30,291 nt of DNA from Ophioceras dolichostomum (lineage: Eukaryota; Ascomycota; Sordariomycetes; Magnaporthales; Ophioceraceae). Position numbers and translations under genes: made by a program. The DNA lies in NCBI GenBank assembly GCA_003049485.1, contig PYST01000420.1, positions 1 to 30,291 of the forward strand, read 5' to 3'. Below, piece by piece: positions 1 through 11,880 of this stretch (the first letter of the stretch is position 1; every line of letters starts with the position of its first letter). The notes under the pieces are model-generated. The model was given only the letters and a program-made list of their open reading frames with translations. It was not told the DNA's origin and did no database searches.

Positions 1-2006
1 GTGGGATGTAGTGTAGTCAAGTAGTGATGTAGCGTGGGATGGAAGGAGAGCCTCCCCGGCCTCCCCGGCCTGCCCGTGTATGCCTGCCCGTCTTCTCACC
101 GAGCTTCCTCAATAGTGCTAGGCTGATCGGTATTTCTTTTTGGACCCTCCCTCTCTCCCTCCAGAATCCGCGTTACATCCCGTGGGCCCTGAGGAATCAA
201 AGTACATCTGTAAAGGAGATAGGATGAAGAGCAGGCCTTTGAATCCCGACGCCCACACACAAGTGAAGTTCAGTCTGCCCGCGCCTTTGAAGGATTACTC
301 ACTTCCCAAAGGCTGATGGATGCGCTCATAGCAACCATCTTGGCGGTTCATCATCATCACCACCATCACTCACAAGCTTCGTCGATTTTGGAAGCCACCG
401 TACTGTACTGACCGGCATGCTTGGTACTATTTGCTCCAGAGATGTAACGATGCAAAGACCTCTCCCCATTTCGTCTTATCATCATCCCAAACACTCGTCC
501 GCGGCGTCCGGTAGCCACTCACTCGTGTGCCGTAGCAAGCAAGCGGCGCCAAACCCAAATCGCTCAGAGAGAACTAAGGGCAGCAAACGACCTCACTGTC
601 CAAAAAAGACACGGGATTGCAAACGATAAAAGAAATAAAGGGAGAAACAGACGAAAAAAGAGAACCTCGCTTAATGCTTTGCTTACTTACTACGCTCGTC
701 ACAATGATGGTCAAGACATTAAGAAGAATAGAATATAGAGAGGGCCCAATAATAGAATCGTGATAAACCCCCACCGAAGTAATGATATAGAAATGCAATA
801 TGCCTAAAGTATTTTGCGAAGCAACGACGACGGGGAGAGAATAACCGTATGAAAGCTCTAACTAACAAGTAGACAGGGATGGGAGGAAGGCAGAGAAAAA
901 AAAACGAAGGTCGTTAGGGTTCATCGTAACAGGTCATTATGCCGCAAAGAGGCAAAGAAGAGAGTCCAGCAAAGTAACAGTTCCAAGTAATGAAATAGAG
1001 AAGGGAAGGGGAGAAAACGGGAGTGACAGGAAAGGATAGAGGACCAGCAGACAATACTGGACGATGAATACAATAGGGGAAATAGGGCTGAGCGGTAAGG
1101 GCTGATGAAGCCCCATAACGTTGAAGGAAGATGCTGCAGAACAGAATGTTAAAAGCCAAGCCAAGATGTTGAGTCCGTGCCGACAGTTAATGCGAAAATG
1201 TAGAATAAGAAAACAATGATATAAGAGATGAACTAGACGTGGTAAAGAAACCACGGAGATAGTGATCTCGTGCATGGCATCCATCGCACGTGGTTAGGGA
1301 CCGACTTCGGTGCTCGTATTTGCCATGGAGGAGTGCGTCTGCGTCTGCGTCTGCGTCTGCGTCCAGCGTCTCGGAACGCTCGGCGACAACACTTAGGTAG
1401 GAGGGGTTTGTTTTGGGGGTGCGGATCGGATTTGGGCGGTGGACTCTGGGCGGCCAGAAGTCGGGCGTCGGTCGGTGGGCGCTTGCGTGCAGAGAGAAGA
1501 CAATGAGACAAAAAATCAGGGAAAAGCAAACCCGGCATCCATCTTCCTTAGATGCCTATGCATATGCCCTTGCTTGCAATCCAAATGCTCTTTTTTGGTA
1601 TATGCGGAGAGTATGAAGAAGCACAAAAGGGACAGAGAAAAAAATAGAAAAAAGGGGAGGAAAAAAGAGAATACGAGTTGATTCCATTTCCCAAGCTCTT
1701 TCTTGGTTGGTCTGTGGAACATGGCGTTTTAATTCCAAGCTTCCAAGCGCCGGCGGCCGCCATCGGCGGGCTTGAGGGTCGGTACGGGCCTAGCCCTTTT
1801 CCATTGTTTGCGTGTGCTTCTGCCCCGCGCCCCGCCCCATGACGCGAAGACGCGAGTGGCGTTTTCACTTTTACTTGTCGGGGCAACATTGGTTCTTCTC
1901 TGGACATCGACCATTCGATCCCTCTTCCTGCTGGGGGATTTTGCTCCCAGCGTTCCGTTTGGGTCACTTAGGGTTTCGTTGGCGGTATCCCTTGTCCAGC
2001 ATCGGG
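1..2006. other. Flanking region, no gene recognised
   Basis: I see no convincing gene here. Open frames are all under about 140 codons, compositionally skewed, and overlap each other on both strands. The stretch from about 600 to 1130 is purine-rich on the plus strand (pyrimidine-rich on minus), as fungal untranslated leaders often are. The part next to 2007 must hold the 3' untranslated region of the minus-strand gene that ends there. A gene starting beyond the left edge cannot be excluded. Confidence 0.5.
1334..1363. repeat. Hexanucleotide tandem repeat (TGCGTC)5
   Basis: Five exact tandem copies of TGCGTC. The repeat produces runs of arginine or leucine in the overlapping short open frames, so those frames should not be taken as coding. 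Confidence 0.9.
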
Positions 2007-4088
2007 TCATCGTGGGCGCCGCTCTGACATGGGGACCTTGTCGCCGTAAAATCCGCCGCCGTTTGCGAGGCAAGCGAGGCATACCCCGCCGCCGTAGACG
2101 CGTGTGTGCCTCTTCCAGCTAGCGCCAGCGTCGTCAGTGCCCGAGACGATCTCGCCATGGACGCCGATCTCATGGGTCTCGCCTCCAACCCCATGCCCTC
2201 CCAGGTCGCCATGGTGTGACGGCACCGCCGTCGCGTGGTGTGGCGCGCCCCCGAAGAAAGTCGAGTCGTGGCCATAGTCATGGCCAGGCGGAGGCGGAGG
2301 CAACATCGGCGCAGCGGACGGGAACGACGAGGGCGAGAACGTATGAGGATCTGATTCTGCTCTGGTAGTAGTGCCACTCCCGCTACCTGTACTGCTACCA
2401 GGAATTGGGACTGGCCGCAAGACCTCGCCTCCAATTGGCACCGTCTGCATGTAGCTTCTCCTGTGTGGGGCGGCTGGCGAGGACGAAGGGCCGAAGGGCA
2501 AGAGATCGGCCGACGTCGTCATCGACTCTAGCGACGCGCCCGACTCTAGACCGGAGGACCCAGACGCGGAGGCGCCTGATCCTTCGGCGCTACCTGCGGC
2601 GGACAGGTAGTCGGGGTTGGGCTGGTGGATGAACGAGGCGTCACTCGCTGGGAATTCAAGCCTCGGCGGGATCGAAGCAGCGTAGCTGGGGCGCCGGTCC
2701 TCGAAATGGGGGTAGGTCGGGTGGGCAGCACCGCTGTCGAAGGCGGACGGAGAGGCAGAGGCAGAGGCAGTGGCGGTGGCGGCCGGGAACAAAGACGGCG
2801 ACGGCGGTTGTTGTAGCGGTGTCCTGCCTACGAATTGGAATTGGCGCGGGGGCACAAAGTCCAAGGCGGAGCCGGCGCTGGTGCTAGGGTCAGGGCCGAA
2901 GCCAAGGCCCCGTCCAGATCCAGATCCCGATCCTCCTCGCCCTCGTGCTTGCGTTCCTGCTCCTGTTCCGGCCACGTCCCCTGCCACCCCAGCCACCCGC
3001 GCCGAAGGCGCCACCAACGGCGCCGACGAAAACGCCCCCGCAGACGGATTCAGCTTCGAGGTTGGGGTAGAGGAGCTGTCGTTCTCGTCGGCAGCAGCAT
3101 TGGCGCCGACGTTGGCTCGAGGAGCTGCAGCAGCACTGGCAGCGCCAATGCCTGGGAGGGCGTGAGCTGAAGCTCCCGACCAGCTGTCGCCGTCCATAAT
3201 TGGCCTGTCCTGGGGGCCCCCATCTGACTGACCTGGAGCGGGCGTGCGAGGCGAGGGGGAGGAGGGAGAGGAGGAGCGAGAAAAGGGCCGGCCCAGCGCC
3301 TTTTCAGCAGCGGGGGGCAGATGTTGGCCCAGCAGGTCTGCGCCGTTGTTGGCGCTGACTCCACGTGACCCCGGCTGGTTCTGGTGGTCCATGCCTGCTG
3401 ATGCTGCCGCCCCTGCTCCAGGAGCTGATGGTGCTGCCGATGGTGCTGTCGCTTCCGCCGCCCCTGCTGAAGCTGCCCCTGTCGGAGCTGATGGGGAAGC
3501 TGCTACCGGACCCTCCGCCGCCCAAACAGGAGCCTGATGATGGTGATATTGCTGCTGCACCAGAGGGGTCGCTTTTTCGGTTTCGGGCGCACCGCCCACC
3601 CCTAACCCGCCAGCACGATGCGCTAGGACGTTTTGCTTGGGATCCTTCGGGTCGAAGGGAGCTCTTCGTCCCGCACTTGCACCACCACTGCTGCTGATAT
3701 TGTTGTTGCTGCTGATGCTTGTTCTGCCGATGGTAGTCCCGCAGATTCGCGTCCACAACAGCAACAACAACAACGAAAACAGCTGATGCCACCCCCTGGT
3801 CTTTGCGGTTGCCCTTGCCCCTGCCTTTGCTGTCGCCAAACGCACGAGAACCACGGCCGTCAGCGCGATTAATAGGGCCGCATATATATGCGAGGAGACC
3901 TGGTGGCCCAGAAACAGGACGCGGCTCGTCGGCTCAGTCTCGGGGGTTGATGTGGTGACGTTACAACTAGTGCCGATGGTGTTCGTGGTTGTGGTGGTAG
4001 CGGTGGTGCAAGTGGTTAGAGTGCTGGCACTGCTGGGGCTTCTGCTGCTGTCGCGCGCGAAATGTGACGGTTGTTGGAACACAGGCAT
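2007..4088 (-). CDS. Low-complexity Ser/Ala/Pro/Gly-rich protein with Cys-containing C-terminal tail, function unknown
   Basis: This is one uninterrupted 693-codon frame, far longer than any other in the left half of the window. I do not recognise a catalytic domain. Residues 1-55 are Ser/Thr-rich. Residues about 68-86 (IYAALLIALTAVVLVRLATA) and 102-112 (a Leu run) are hydrophobic and could be membrane segments, although this part might instead include a retained intron. From about 125 to 640 the protein is disordered, with Ala, Ser, Pro and Gly runs and short His and Gln stretches. The last 37 residues differ: WKRHTRVYGGGVCLACLA, then GGGFYGDKVP, with cysteines at 670 and 673. This tail looks like a conserved block and resembles the ends of uncharacterised Sordariomycete proteins as I remember them. 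The start is uncertain, and a downstream Met such as the one in GMDHQNQPG is possible. The gene could be nuclear or membrane-tethered; I cannot say. Confidence 0.65.
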   Translation of the reverse strand: MPVFQQPSHFARDSSRSPSSASTLTTCTTATTTTTNTIGTSCNVTTSTPETEPTSRVLFLGHQVSSHIYAALLIALTAVVLVRLATAKAGARATAKTRGWHQLFSLLLLLLWTRICGTTIGRTSISSNNNISSSGGASAGRRAPFDPKDPKQNVLAHRAGGLGVGGAPETEKATPLVQQQYHHHQAPVWAAEGPVAASPSAPTGAASAGAAEATAPSAAPSAPGAGAAASAGMDHQNQPGSRGVSANNGADLLGQHLPPAAEKALGRPFSRSSSPSSPSPRTPAPGQSDGGPQDRPIMDGDSWSGASAHALPGIGAASAAAAPRANVGANAAADENDSSSTPTSKLNPSAGAFSSAPLVAPSARVAGVAGDVAGTGAGTQARGRGGSGSGSGRGLGFGPDPSTSAGSALDFVPPRQFQFVGRTPLQQPPSPSLFPAATATASASASPSAFDSGAAHPTYPHFEDRRPSYAASIPPRLEFPASDASFIHQPNPDYLSAAGSAEGSGASASGSSGLESGASLESMTTSADLLPFGPSSSPAAPHRRSYMQTVPIGGEVLRPVPIPGSSTGSGSGTTTRAESDPHTFSPSSFPSAAPMLPPPPPGHDYGHDSTFFGGAPHHATAVPSHHGDLGGHGVGGETHEIGVHGEIVSGTDDAGASWKRHTRVYGGGVCLACLANGGGFYGDKVPMSERRPR

Positions 4089-5650
4089 GCTGAGAGGAAC
4101 AAGCCTGGTCGGGATAGATGGTCGGTCGCGTCGCTGGCAGGGGGGGAAGCTTTTGAGTGCCTGGACGTTTTGCGGCGGCCTACTGGAGAGGACAGGGCAT
4201 GCAGCTGCAGGGAACGAACTTGCAATATGCAGGTCTGTTTTGGGTGTTTAGGACTGTGTGACAGCGAGCGTTGCGTTGTAAGTGAGAGGTGTGAGCCTCT
4301 GAGATCACTGTGGTGTGTATCCGTGTGGGTGACCTTTGTCCCAGATGATGACCTGTTGCGTGTGCACTGGAAACTGTGGAAAAGGTCTGCTTGCCGGGGC
4401 TGTTGGGGCTGGGATCGATGGCCTGGTGGGGGACCACTGATGAGAATGGCTCCGCGGTTGGGCCGTCCGGGGTATCGATGTCACTGCTCACTCTGAAAGG
4501 CCCCTCCAGAAGTGTCCCTCAAAGACGCAGTGGTGGCTTCAGCTGACCGGCGGAAACACAAAATCAAAAACAAATGGCGGTAAAATTTGACCGCGAGCCG
4601 AGGGCGCCTCCTCCTTCCTCCTGTTGCTGACCGAGAAGGGAGAGCCGGAGAGATGAGGGTCCGACAGCCAGCGAGATACAAGGAGGCACGAGTCAAAAAT
4701 AAACCACTCACTATCGTGCCAAAATAGGAAATGAGATGGGAGAAAAGGGCAGGCACTTAAAAAAAGAAGAGCGAAAAGTGACAACCAGAACGAAGAGGGG
4801 ACAACAACAGACAGGGCTTCGGATCGAAACCAAGAAAAATTTCCCGGCAGAAGCTGAAAAAGGGCTGCAGGAGATACGTGTAGACTGGATGGAGTGCAGG
4901 TACGGTATCCGTGCCTGTATGGCCGGAGGCAAGTTGCAGATGCGTGCAGCAAGCAGTTGCAGGAGGTGCAGCAGGCGTGTGTTTTGCGTAGTGGTGTGGT
5001 GTGGTATCCTCTCTGCGTGTGTGTGCTGTGTGCGTGTGGTATTATTGCGGTTTGCGGTGTGGGAGGAGCGCGTGGAATGAGTCCCCTTTCAGACAGTGCT
5101 CTCAATTCAGAGGGTGTAACAACAGGTCGACCCAGTGGTGGCCTCGTCCAATGGCAGTCGGGACGTTGCCGACTTATACGACTCTCTTTGTTGGGGGCAA
5201 GCCCAACGGTGGGAAGCAGTCTCGTGTATGACAAGCTGAGGTAATCAGAGCACCAGCACCAGCAATGGGTTGAGCAGACAAGCCTGCCAGGACCAAGGAG
5301 ACCAGCAGGATGAGGAATCGGGGGCCGGCTGCGGGAATGTCTACCTCCGTCGTGGGATTGGGATCGACTGGAGCATCAAAACAAAAACAGAAAGCCAGCC
5401 AAAAATAAGTAAGAATAAGAACAAGTGGAGGGAGGGCGGCTGCGAGGCAAAATAAACAAGAGCGAGATGGTGGGTAGGATGCCTCTGGTGAAGGGTCGGC
5501 CAGCTCACTGGGGCCAGAGACCAACACGGACGGATCGTGGATGGGGGGGACGACGCTGAGGGATCTTATATGTGGAGTTGGTCTGATGCAGGTGCTACAT
5601 AACGTCAAACGCATCACCAGATCGGTTTGCTGCGCGAGCTGGAAAAGACT
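4089..5650. other. Upstream region of the 693-codon gene
   Basis: This holds the promoter and probably a long leader of the minus-strand gene ending its upstream side at 4088. From about 4540 to 5060 the minus strand is pyrimidine-rich, typical of fungal leaders. A 231-codon minus frame (4539-5234) rich in Leu, Ser, Phe, Pro and Cys is best explained by this composition. I found no clear TATA element and no RNA gene. Confidence 0.4.
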
Positions 5651-7480
5651 AACACTTTAAGAAGGGCCGGCAAGGCAAGGGTCAGGGCTCGAGGGGAATC
5701 TCGTAGGGCAGGAGAGGGGGGATGATGGGATGGGATGGGTTGGCACGGCCGGCATGGGCCATGGGGGAGGGAGGGATGGATGGATGCATCGAGTTAGCGA
5801 GTTCGAGTCTGATGGGCGAGCGCCTCGAGTAAGTCGGCCGGGACGAGTCGGCGACCTATTCTTGATGACTGTGGTTTTAGTGGCGGTTAGTAGATTGGTT
5901 ACTCGCGTCAATATTCCACCGTCCCTTCTCCCACGAGAGGCATGGGGTCTCATCTTGAGGCCTGGTGCGTCTTGGGCCGGGGGATTTTGGCCAGTTGTTG
6001 AGCGTGTGAAAGCAACCCCCCAGGCCGAGAGAAGGTGGACAGACTTCTGTCAGCCGCCGGGCTGGGCCAAGCTTTCAGTGGAAGGGGGGCTGATGGGAAA
6101 TGAAGCTAATCCTGCAGAAAAGGCTCCTTGTTTCCCCAACACGACGCTGGAGATTTGGTTCCTCGGTTGTTCCGATGGTCTTTTTGTTACTTTGCGGTCG
6201 TGATTTGCCTTCGTTCTCTCCTTTGTTTCTCGTCCTTTCCGTGGTCCGAAGAGCCCGGTGACGATGATGGAGACACGGGGGGAATACCTACCAGACCATC
6301 CAGCTGGGTCCAGTTGGTGCGAGGAGTGCACCCTACCAATAAACATAGAGCATTTAATTCAGACGAGCAGACTGGCCCAGTGAGTGAGTGGCTCGCGAAA
6401 CTGGAGAATTGGCCTAGTGGGGTACCTTGCGAGGCGGTCATCATGCAGAGCCCAGTGTGAGCTGCATCGATGAGACGGTAGGGACATTGATTCCCCAGGT
6501 GCTCGAGGTACTCCCGTACCTAGCCGTGCATGCAGAAGGACACGGGTGGGTGATTGGCAACCGAGCTGGGCCTGATCGCGTCGATTCCAGCTGCAGCCAT
6601 AACGGCGCGAAGGCAGAGGGGGAGGAAAGAATAGAAGAAAAAAAATAGTGCTAAAAGTTCCAAAAAGACGCGCGGATCCGGGGCGTCTGGGATTGTCCGC
6701 CTGCTGGGTGTGCAAGATGAGATGAGGCCTCTCTCTAATCGCCTAGTAAGGGCGGGGCTCGCTGCACCAAAGCCAAGAATGCTGGACCATGACGCTGTCT
6801 CGTCGGCGATCTAGCTCGGCCAGGTTCGGGGGGGTGGAGGCAAGAAAAAAAAGAGGAATAAAAACATTCGTGTGCTCATAGCAAACTGGCATAAATCGGT
6901 CTCGTGTTGTGGCGGCGAAAGACGGAGAAGTTGAATGGAGGCGAGGGACGGCCTGCGTGGAGAAGCTGAGGGAGCGAGTCGTCTGCAATCGATGGGCGCC
7001 GGCCTGTTGCAAAAGGAGGGGCAACACGGTGAAGACTGAAAGAGCGACGCGGCAGGCGGCGAAGGAGGGGCAACAACCAGTCTCACCCNCCCCCCCTCCC
7101 CCCCCTAAAAAAAAGGAGATGATTCCCCTCCAGGGCTCCATGGCGGCCCTCCACCCCGAGGCTTTCTCCCGTTGCCTCCCCCTGTTGTTCAGCCCGAGTT
7201 GTCTTGTGATTATGAGCCTGTTCGGTTTGTGGAAATGATAGCACAAGTGAGAGCCGCGAGGTGGGGAACAGTTGAGCGAATGATGGGAGCGGGGATGAAC
7301 CACCAGCAGCTTTCAGTGAGCTAACACGACTGGACCTGGCTTCGTGCTTGCTGCTTTTGTTGTTTTGTTGGCTCAAATGATACACACCTTCCTGCTACGG
7401 GCGTCGTCACTGCCCTTGTTCGGTCATTTCTGGCAGCCGTTGTCATCGGTGGTTCTGGATTGGGCAGGCTCGAACCTGAC
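5651..7480. other. Intergenic, no gene recognised
   Basis: Only short, mutually overlapping frames are present. The longest is 186 codons on the minus strand (6743-7303), and it spans an ambiguous base and homopolymer runs. GGATGGATGGATG-type short repeats occur near 5770-5786. No motif, splice pattern or RNA gene could be supported. Confidence 0.4.
7089..7089. other. Ambiguous base (n) in a homopolymer run
   Basis: A single n interrupts a run of cytosines (cccnccccccc), followed by an adenine run. This is an unresolved sequencing position, and the true length of the C tract is uncertain. Frames crossing it are unreliable. Confidence 0.95.
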
Positions 7481-9300
7481 ATGACACCCGGCCGTCCACC
7501 TAGCGAGGAAGGTCCAGCTGAGGTGAGCCCGATCGATAGAATGTACCTACCCCTATCAGAGACCGTTTACACAATCGAGTGACAGATGGACTGCTGGAGT
7601 GGAGTGTACTTTCCGTCGAGCTTGATCTCGAGTCTCCATGCAAGTTGCGAGCAACAGTCAGGTCGAACACAACTTCACTATGACAAAAAAAATCCCGCTG
7701 CTTCCGCTGTATTGGCGTGGCGTCAGCCAGCCGCAACTCGGCTCTAGGCTTGCTCCGATCAGTCCGTACTTGCAACCTGAAAAGTTCAACGATCTCAGGT
7801 TCTGAACGGGTGATCGTCGCGGACCATCAGTGACGTTCGACAAAGAGGTGGGGAGGTACGGGAACACATCAGTGTTGTATACATTGGCTTGAGGCTATCG
7901 GTGGTGGTAGTAGTGGCTGCAGTGCCTCCTGCATCTGCGCGTGCGTCTGCTCGAAGTCATCACCTACATGATACATGGAGTCCACCTTCGACAGATGCAA
8001 TCTGCCTGGACGCGACCCGTCAAGGTTGCATGATTTGCATGCTTTCTGTGCATATCCGCCCGCGTGTGTGCATTTTACTGGCAACAGACGCCACTCCAAC
8101 CATCTTAAACGCAGCATCATCCATTGGCCTCGTCTTGACTCCAGGTGGCTGGCTGGCTGATTACGTACGGGCTGGCTCTCCAGCTGGGATTTTTACTTCT
8201 CGTCACCAATCCCTAGAGCCGCTATCCAGCAAATACCGGGCACTGGAAGCTCCATTGTGAGCCAACAGGAAGCAGCGAAAGCCTCATTTGACGCACAATC
8301 GAGGTAAATAGCGGTTCAGGCGCGTCCAATATCGATTCTTCAGCTGAATGCAAAGGTGATTTGCATCAATGATCGAACCCGGGATCCAAAATGTCTCGTG
8401 GAGATAGGGATCCGCATTTCAACCCCCACATGTCGCCAGCTCCACCTCGCACTGACCGACATTTTCTCGCATGAGGCAGTTGATTGATTGATTGATTGCA
8501 AGACCCTCTGCCCCTCCTTCGATGCAGTACATACACAGTAGCTTCACAGGGCTGTGCTTCCAGTGTCCAGGATGATGTCGAGATATTGTCGGTCCCTGCT
8601 GATTCATATTGACGGCGTGGTAAGGCTCCTGGGAGGATGCGGGCAGGCCTCACGGCACTTAACTGACCCGTGGAGAGACGGACCAGTCGATGTTGAGACA
8701 CTGCACGATGCGGCGGCGGCCGAGTACTATGTAGCGGGTCGATCGTCGGCTTTGACCGCCATTCCGCCGCGCAAGTCATGGTCCGCTGGGGGCTATCTCG
8801 AGCTGAATGGACAACCGCTTCAGAATCTTGATTCGGCGACCAGTGACCGAGGCTATAAGGGATCGACAAAAAAGTGCAGAACCGCCACGTGCAGGAGGCG
8901 GATGCACAATGTCGCAACCTAGGCGTTTGAGGGACGAATCAAGACCAGATCCGGGCGTGTAAGAGAACGCCAACTACTTGATTTCAGGTTCCAAGGCATC
9001 GCTTTCAGCAGCAAGCCACGAATACGCTTAACTTGACCCGCGGGATGATGAGATAGATGTGTGGATGTGTGGTGCCCGTTGACTGTACTCCACGCATTCC
9101 CAAAGAAGAACGAAAGCCGCGATTCTAGAAGAATTGTTGACGCCACAGCGGCACAATACAGTATGAATTGATTTTTGATATTCCGTAATTCTGATAAATC
9201 GACGGGAGTCGACGAAAGGACATTGTCTCTCGCTTTAACGACAAGATCCCTCCCGAGCTGACTTGGGCCAAAACGCCTCAATTTTTTCTTTTTCCGCAAA
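7481..9300. other. Intergenic, no gene recognised; several moderate open frames
   Basis: This part is less skewed in composition than its neighbours and holds several moderate frames: 8366-8917 minus (183 codons), 8554-8922 plus (122 codons) and 8919-9320 minus (133 codons). Parts of the last two read somewhat like protein (for example VETLHDAAAAEYYVAGRSS on plus). No domain is recognisable and the frames overlap in antisense, so I do not call a gene. Confidence 0.35.
8481..8498. repeat. Tetranucleotide repeat (TGAT)n
   Basis: Four and a half tandem copies of TGAT. A simple microsatellite. Confidence 0.85.
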
Positions 9301-11880
9301 ATTTGCTTGCTAGCACGCACGCACTGGTAGCACTATACGAGGCCAAATTTGCCACTGCTGATGCGTGCATGCAGCGGAGACGAGAGAGCCCTCTCCGGTC
9401 CTCGGTAGCTCTTTCAATGCTTTTCCCTGCTTGCGCTATCAAATGTTTTGGGGTCCGTTTTTTGACCCTGCTCATCCCTCGGCTGCTTCCCGTTTCTTTT
9501 TCAGCTTTCCCGGCTGCCACTCTATGAATGACCTCGTCAACTTCTTACTCCGCGTGTGTGCTCCGCCATCGCGGCGACGTAACACACTCGACCTGGCTGC
9601 TGGCTGTCCAGGGAAAAAACAGCCTGCTAGTTGCCAATCAATCCTTGTTCAACGCGACGACGCGACGACGCCATCGATGAGCGGGGACCCACGCCGCCTC
9701 CTTATCCCTCTGTCAAGTCGAGCTAGCCTCTGCTCTCCTCACTATTCCCGTCCCTCTTTATCTGTCATACATTCGGTGTTTCGCGGATCATCGAAGTGGA
9801 TGACCACAATTGGCAAGGGATTGATCAACGACGTGAGTGAGGAGTGACTGCGGCGGTGACCTTGGGCAAACCAGCCAGCCAGCCGACCCATCGGCGACCG
9901 CTTCCTCCCTTCTCCCCTTCCCACCCAATTCCCGGCAATTGGAGGGGCGCCTATTTCCATGGCGGGCCAATATCAGGGCGTCAACGGCTGCCTCCTCAGC
10001 CCTACGAGATCTTGGGCAATCCCTGCAACGGAACCGGGTCCACTGTCCAGGGTGCATGACGGCCCACCGCCCAGAAGGCCTTTTTTTCTTTTCTTTTCTG
10101 GGCTTGGCGGGCCAGCGGGCCTCCTGTTCAAACTATCGAAGCCAACACCTACTAGTGTCCCCATCAATTCAAATCCATCCTGTCATTTTTAGGTACGTAA
10201 ATTTCTTCCAGCGTGACCAGCAGAGAATGGGCCGGGAGAGCTGCAGGATGGATGGGAGAAACGAATGAGATCCACGGCTACGTATTCCGTATTTTCACAA
10301 TGCTTCTCCTCCACAGAATGCCTGTAACTTACTCAGAACAAAGGTGTAGTGCTCGTTCTGAGGCTCTCAACAAACTTCTCTTCAGTCGTTTTTTCCAAAG
10401 CCGTGCAGCCATCAGTCATCAGCCACCAGCAGGCAACAATTGCAAGGACAGCAGTACGCATGCTTATGTCAGCGGAAAAGGCCCTCGTCAGGTCTCATCC
10501 CGTCTTCGACCTTTTCCATTTTTCTCTCTCTTCAATTGGAAGTCCTCGACCTGGATGACATCCATGCCTCACGATCCTCCGTTCCTCACAGGATAAGGAC
10601 CATTACTACTACTCCTCCTCTTCCTCTTCCGCTTCCCCGTCAAGTTGGGCCATTTTTGGATCACGTCGCCGACCGTCTCTTCTAGGTTCTGACCGCTATT
10701 TTGGTGGCGAGGGGGACTTTTTTGGCCCTCGTGTTTCTATCTGCTTCCGCCGCTTTTCATTCCTTGTTTTTTTTTCTAGTCACTCTTCTGCTAGCCCGAA
10801 GCACCGACGGCCACCTGCCGAGAAAACCCTGGACTTCCTTGCTGAGGCCCTTCATTGGTTTGCCCCTCAATGCGGCCTTGAGGATGCATACACCAATCGT
10901 CAGTCAGCGCGGGGGCCAGACGTCTTTCTACAGAGCCCCCAGCCACAGAAAGACGCATCTAAGTCACTCCTGATGATTGCCCGTCCCCAGCAATGTACTT
11001 TGTACGATGCAACTCTGCATATAGTCGCCTACCTTTTTATGCTCTCTTCTTGGCATCACTGCTGCTGTTACCCCATGATCGCTGGAGGACCTGCCTCGCC
11101 TCCCCGACGGTCAGTGACCGCTCTTTTGGCGGGTGATGCTTTGAGAGGCCAGCATACGAAGGCGGCCGCGTTCTTGGGCCAGGCTGCAGACCTTTTCCAC
11201 TGCCTGCTTGCGATCTGGATGAGATTGTGGGGTCTCTTGTATTCGATGGGAGCTTCGAGGGGGTCCGCAAGGAAGGGCCTGCCTGCCACCCCAGCCTCGC
11301 CCCACGCGTGCTGTTGCAACTCTGCAGGCACTTTATCCCGCGCATGTTGAGTTGCTTGATCCTTGATATTTCTCCGTACGGAGTACGTTGACCCGACTCC
11401 GGCAGCGCTGGCTACGTTTAGCACTACCCTAGCAGACATCTTCCGCATCGGGATTGGAGAGCTAAGGCCTGACGTGACCTGATATGACCAAGGACGAGCA
11501 ATAGGATCCATTGGTCTCTTCTCCTGTGAGTGGACAGAATACGCCAGGGCTGGCCAATATGGCAGAATCTCAAACTCGGGCCCCCAAGGCCGGCCTCTTC
11601 TCTGTTCTAGATGCCGGGAAGCAACAAAACAACAACGCAACCAAGTCCCTTATGCGTTATCATCGCCGTTCGGCTCCAACCTCCACACTCGGCCTTGGCC
11701 ATCTGCCTTTGGCGGCGCGACGGACCGTCAGCGTCGTCTGACTTCCGCTTTTGTCCTTGCAAAACTTCCTGCCTCCTCCAACTCCTGCCCGTCGTCATCA
11801 CCACCGACCATCATCATCACTCATCACATTGATCCGACATGCCCGAATAAGCCACACGACTCAAAATGTGACGCTGTTGG
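9301..11880. other. Intergenic, plus-strand pyrimidine-rich
   Basis: The plus strand is rich in C and T over long stretches (for example 9420-9560, 10380-10800), the opposite of the 4.5-5.1 kb region. The longest frame is 190 codons on minus (11068-11640) and has no recognisable motif. The skew could mark an untranslated transcript read on plus, but nothing in the sequence proves transcription. Confidence 0.35.
11372..11383. repeat. Perfect 12-bp palindrome CTCCGTACGGAG
   Basis: A perfect inverted repeat followed by TACG. I recall similar TACTCCGTACGGAGTA words as recurrent in fungal genomes, possibly as ends of small elements or as protein-binding sites. Only this one copy is seen here. Confidence 0.6.

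Noticed and set aside
4539..5234. 231-codon minus frame upstream of the 693-codon gene
   Set aside because: Rich in Leu, Ser, Phe, Cys and Pro as expected from pyrimidine-rich leader DNA; no motif.
8369..8384. B-box-like GGGTTCGATC on the minus strand, possible tRNA
   Set aside because: The flanking bases cannot form a T-stem, and no matching acceptor stem or anticodon arm could be found.
11068..11640. 190-codon minus frame in the gene-poor interval
   Set aside because: Longest frame there, but composition and content give no support. Kept only as something a protein search might rescue.
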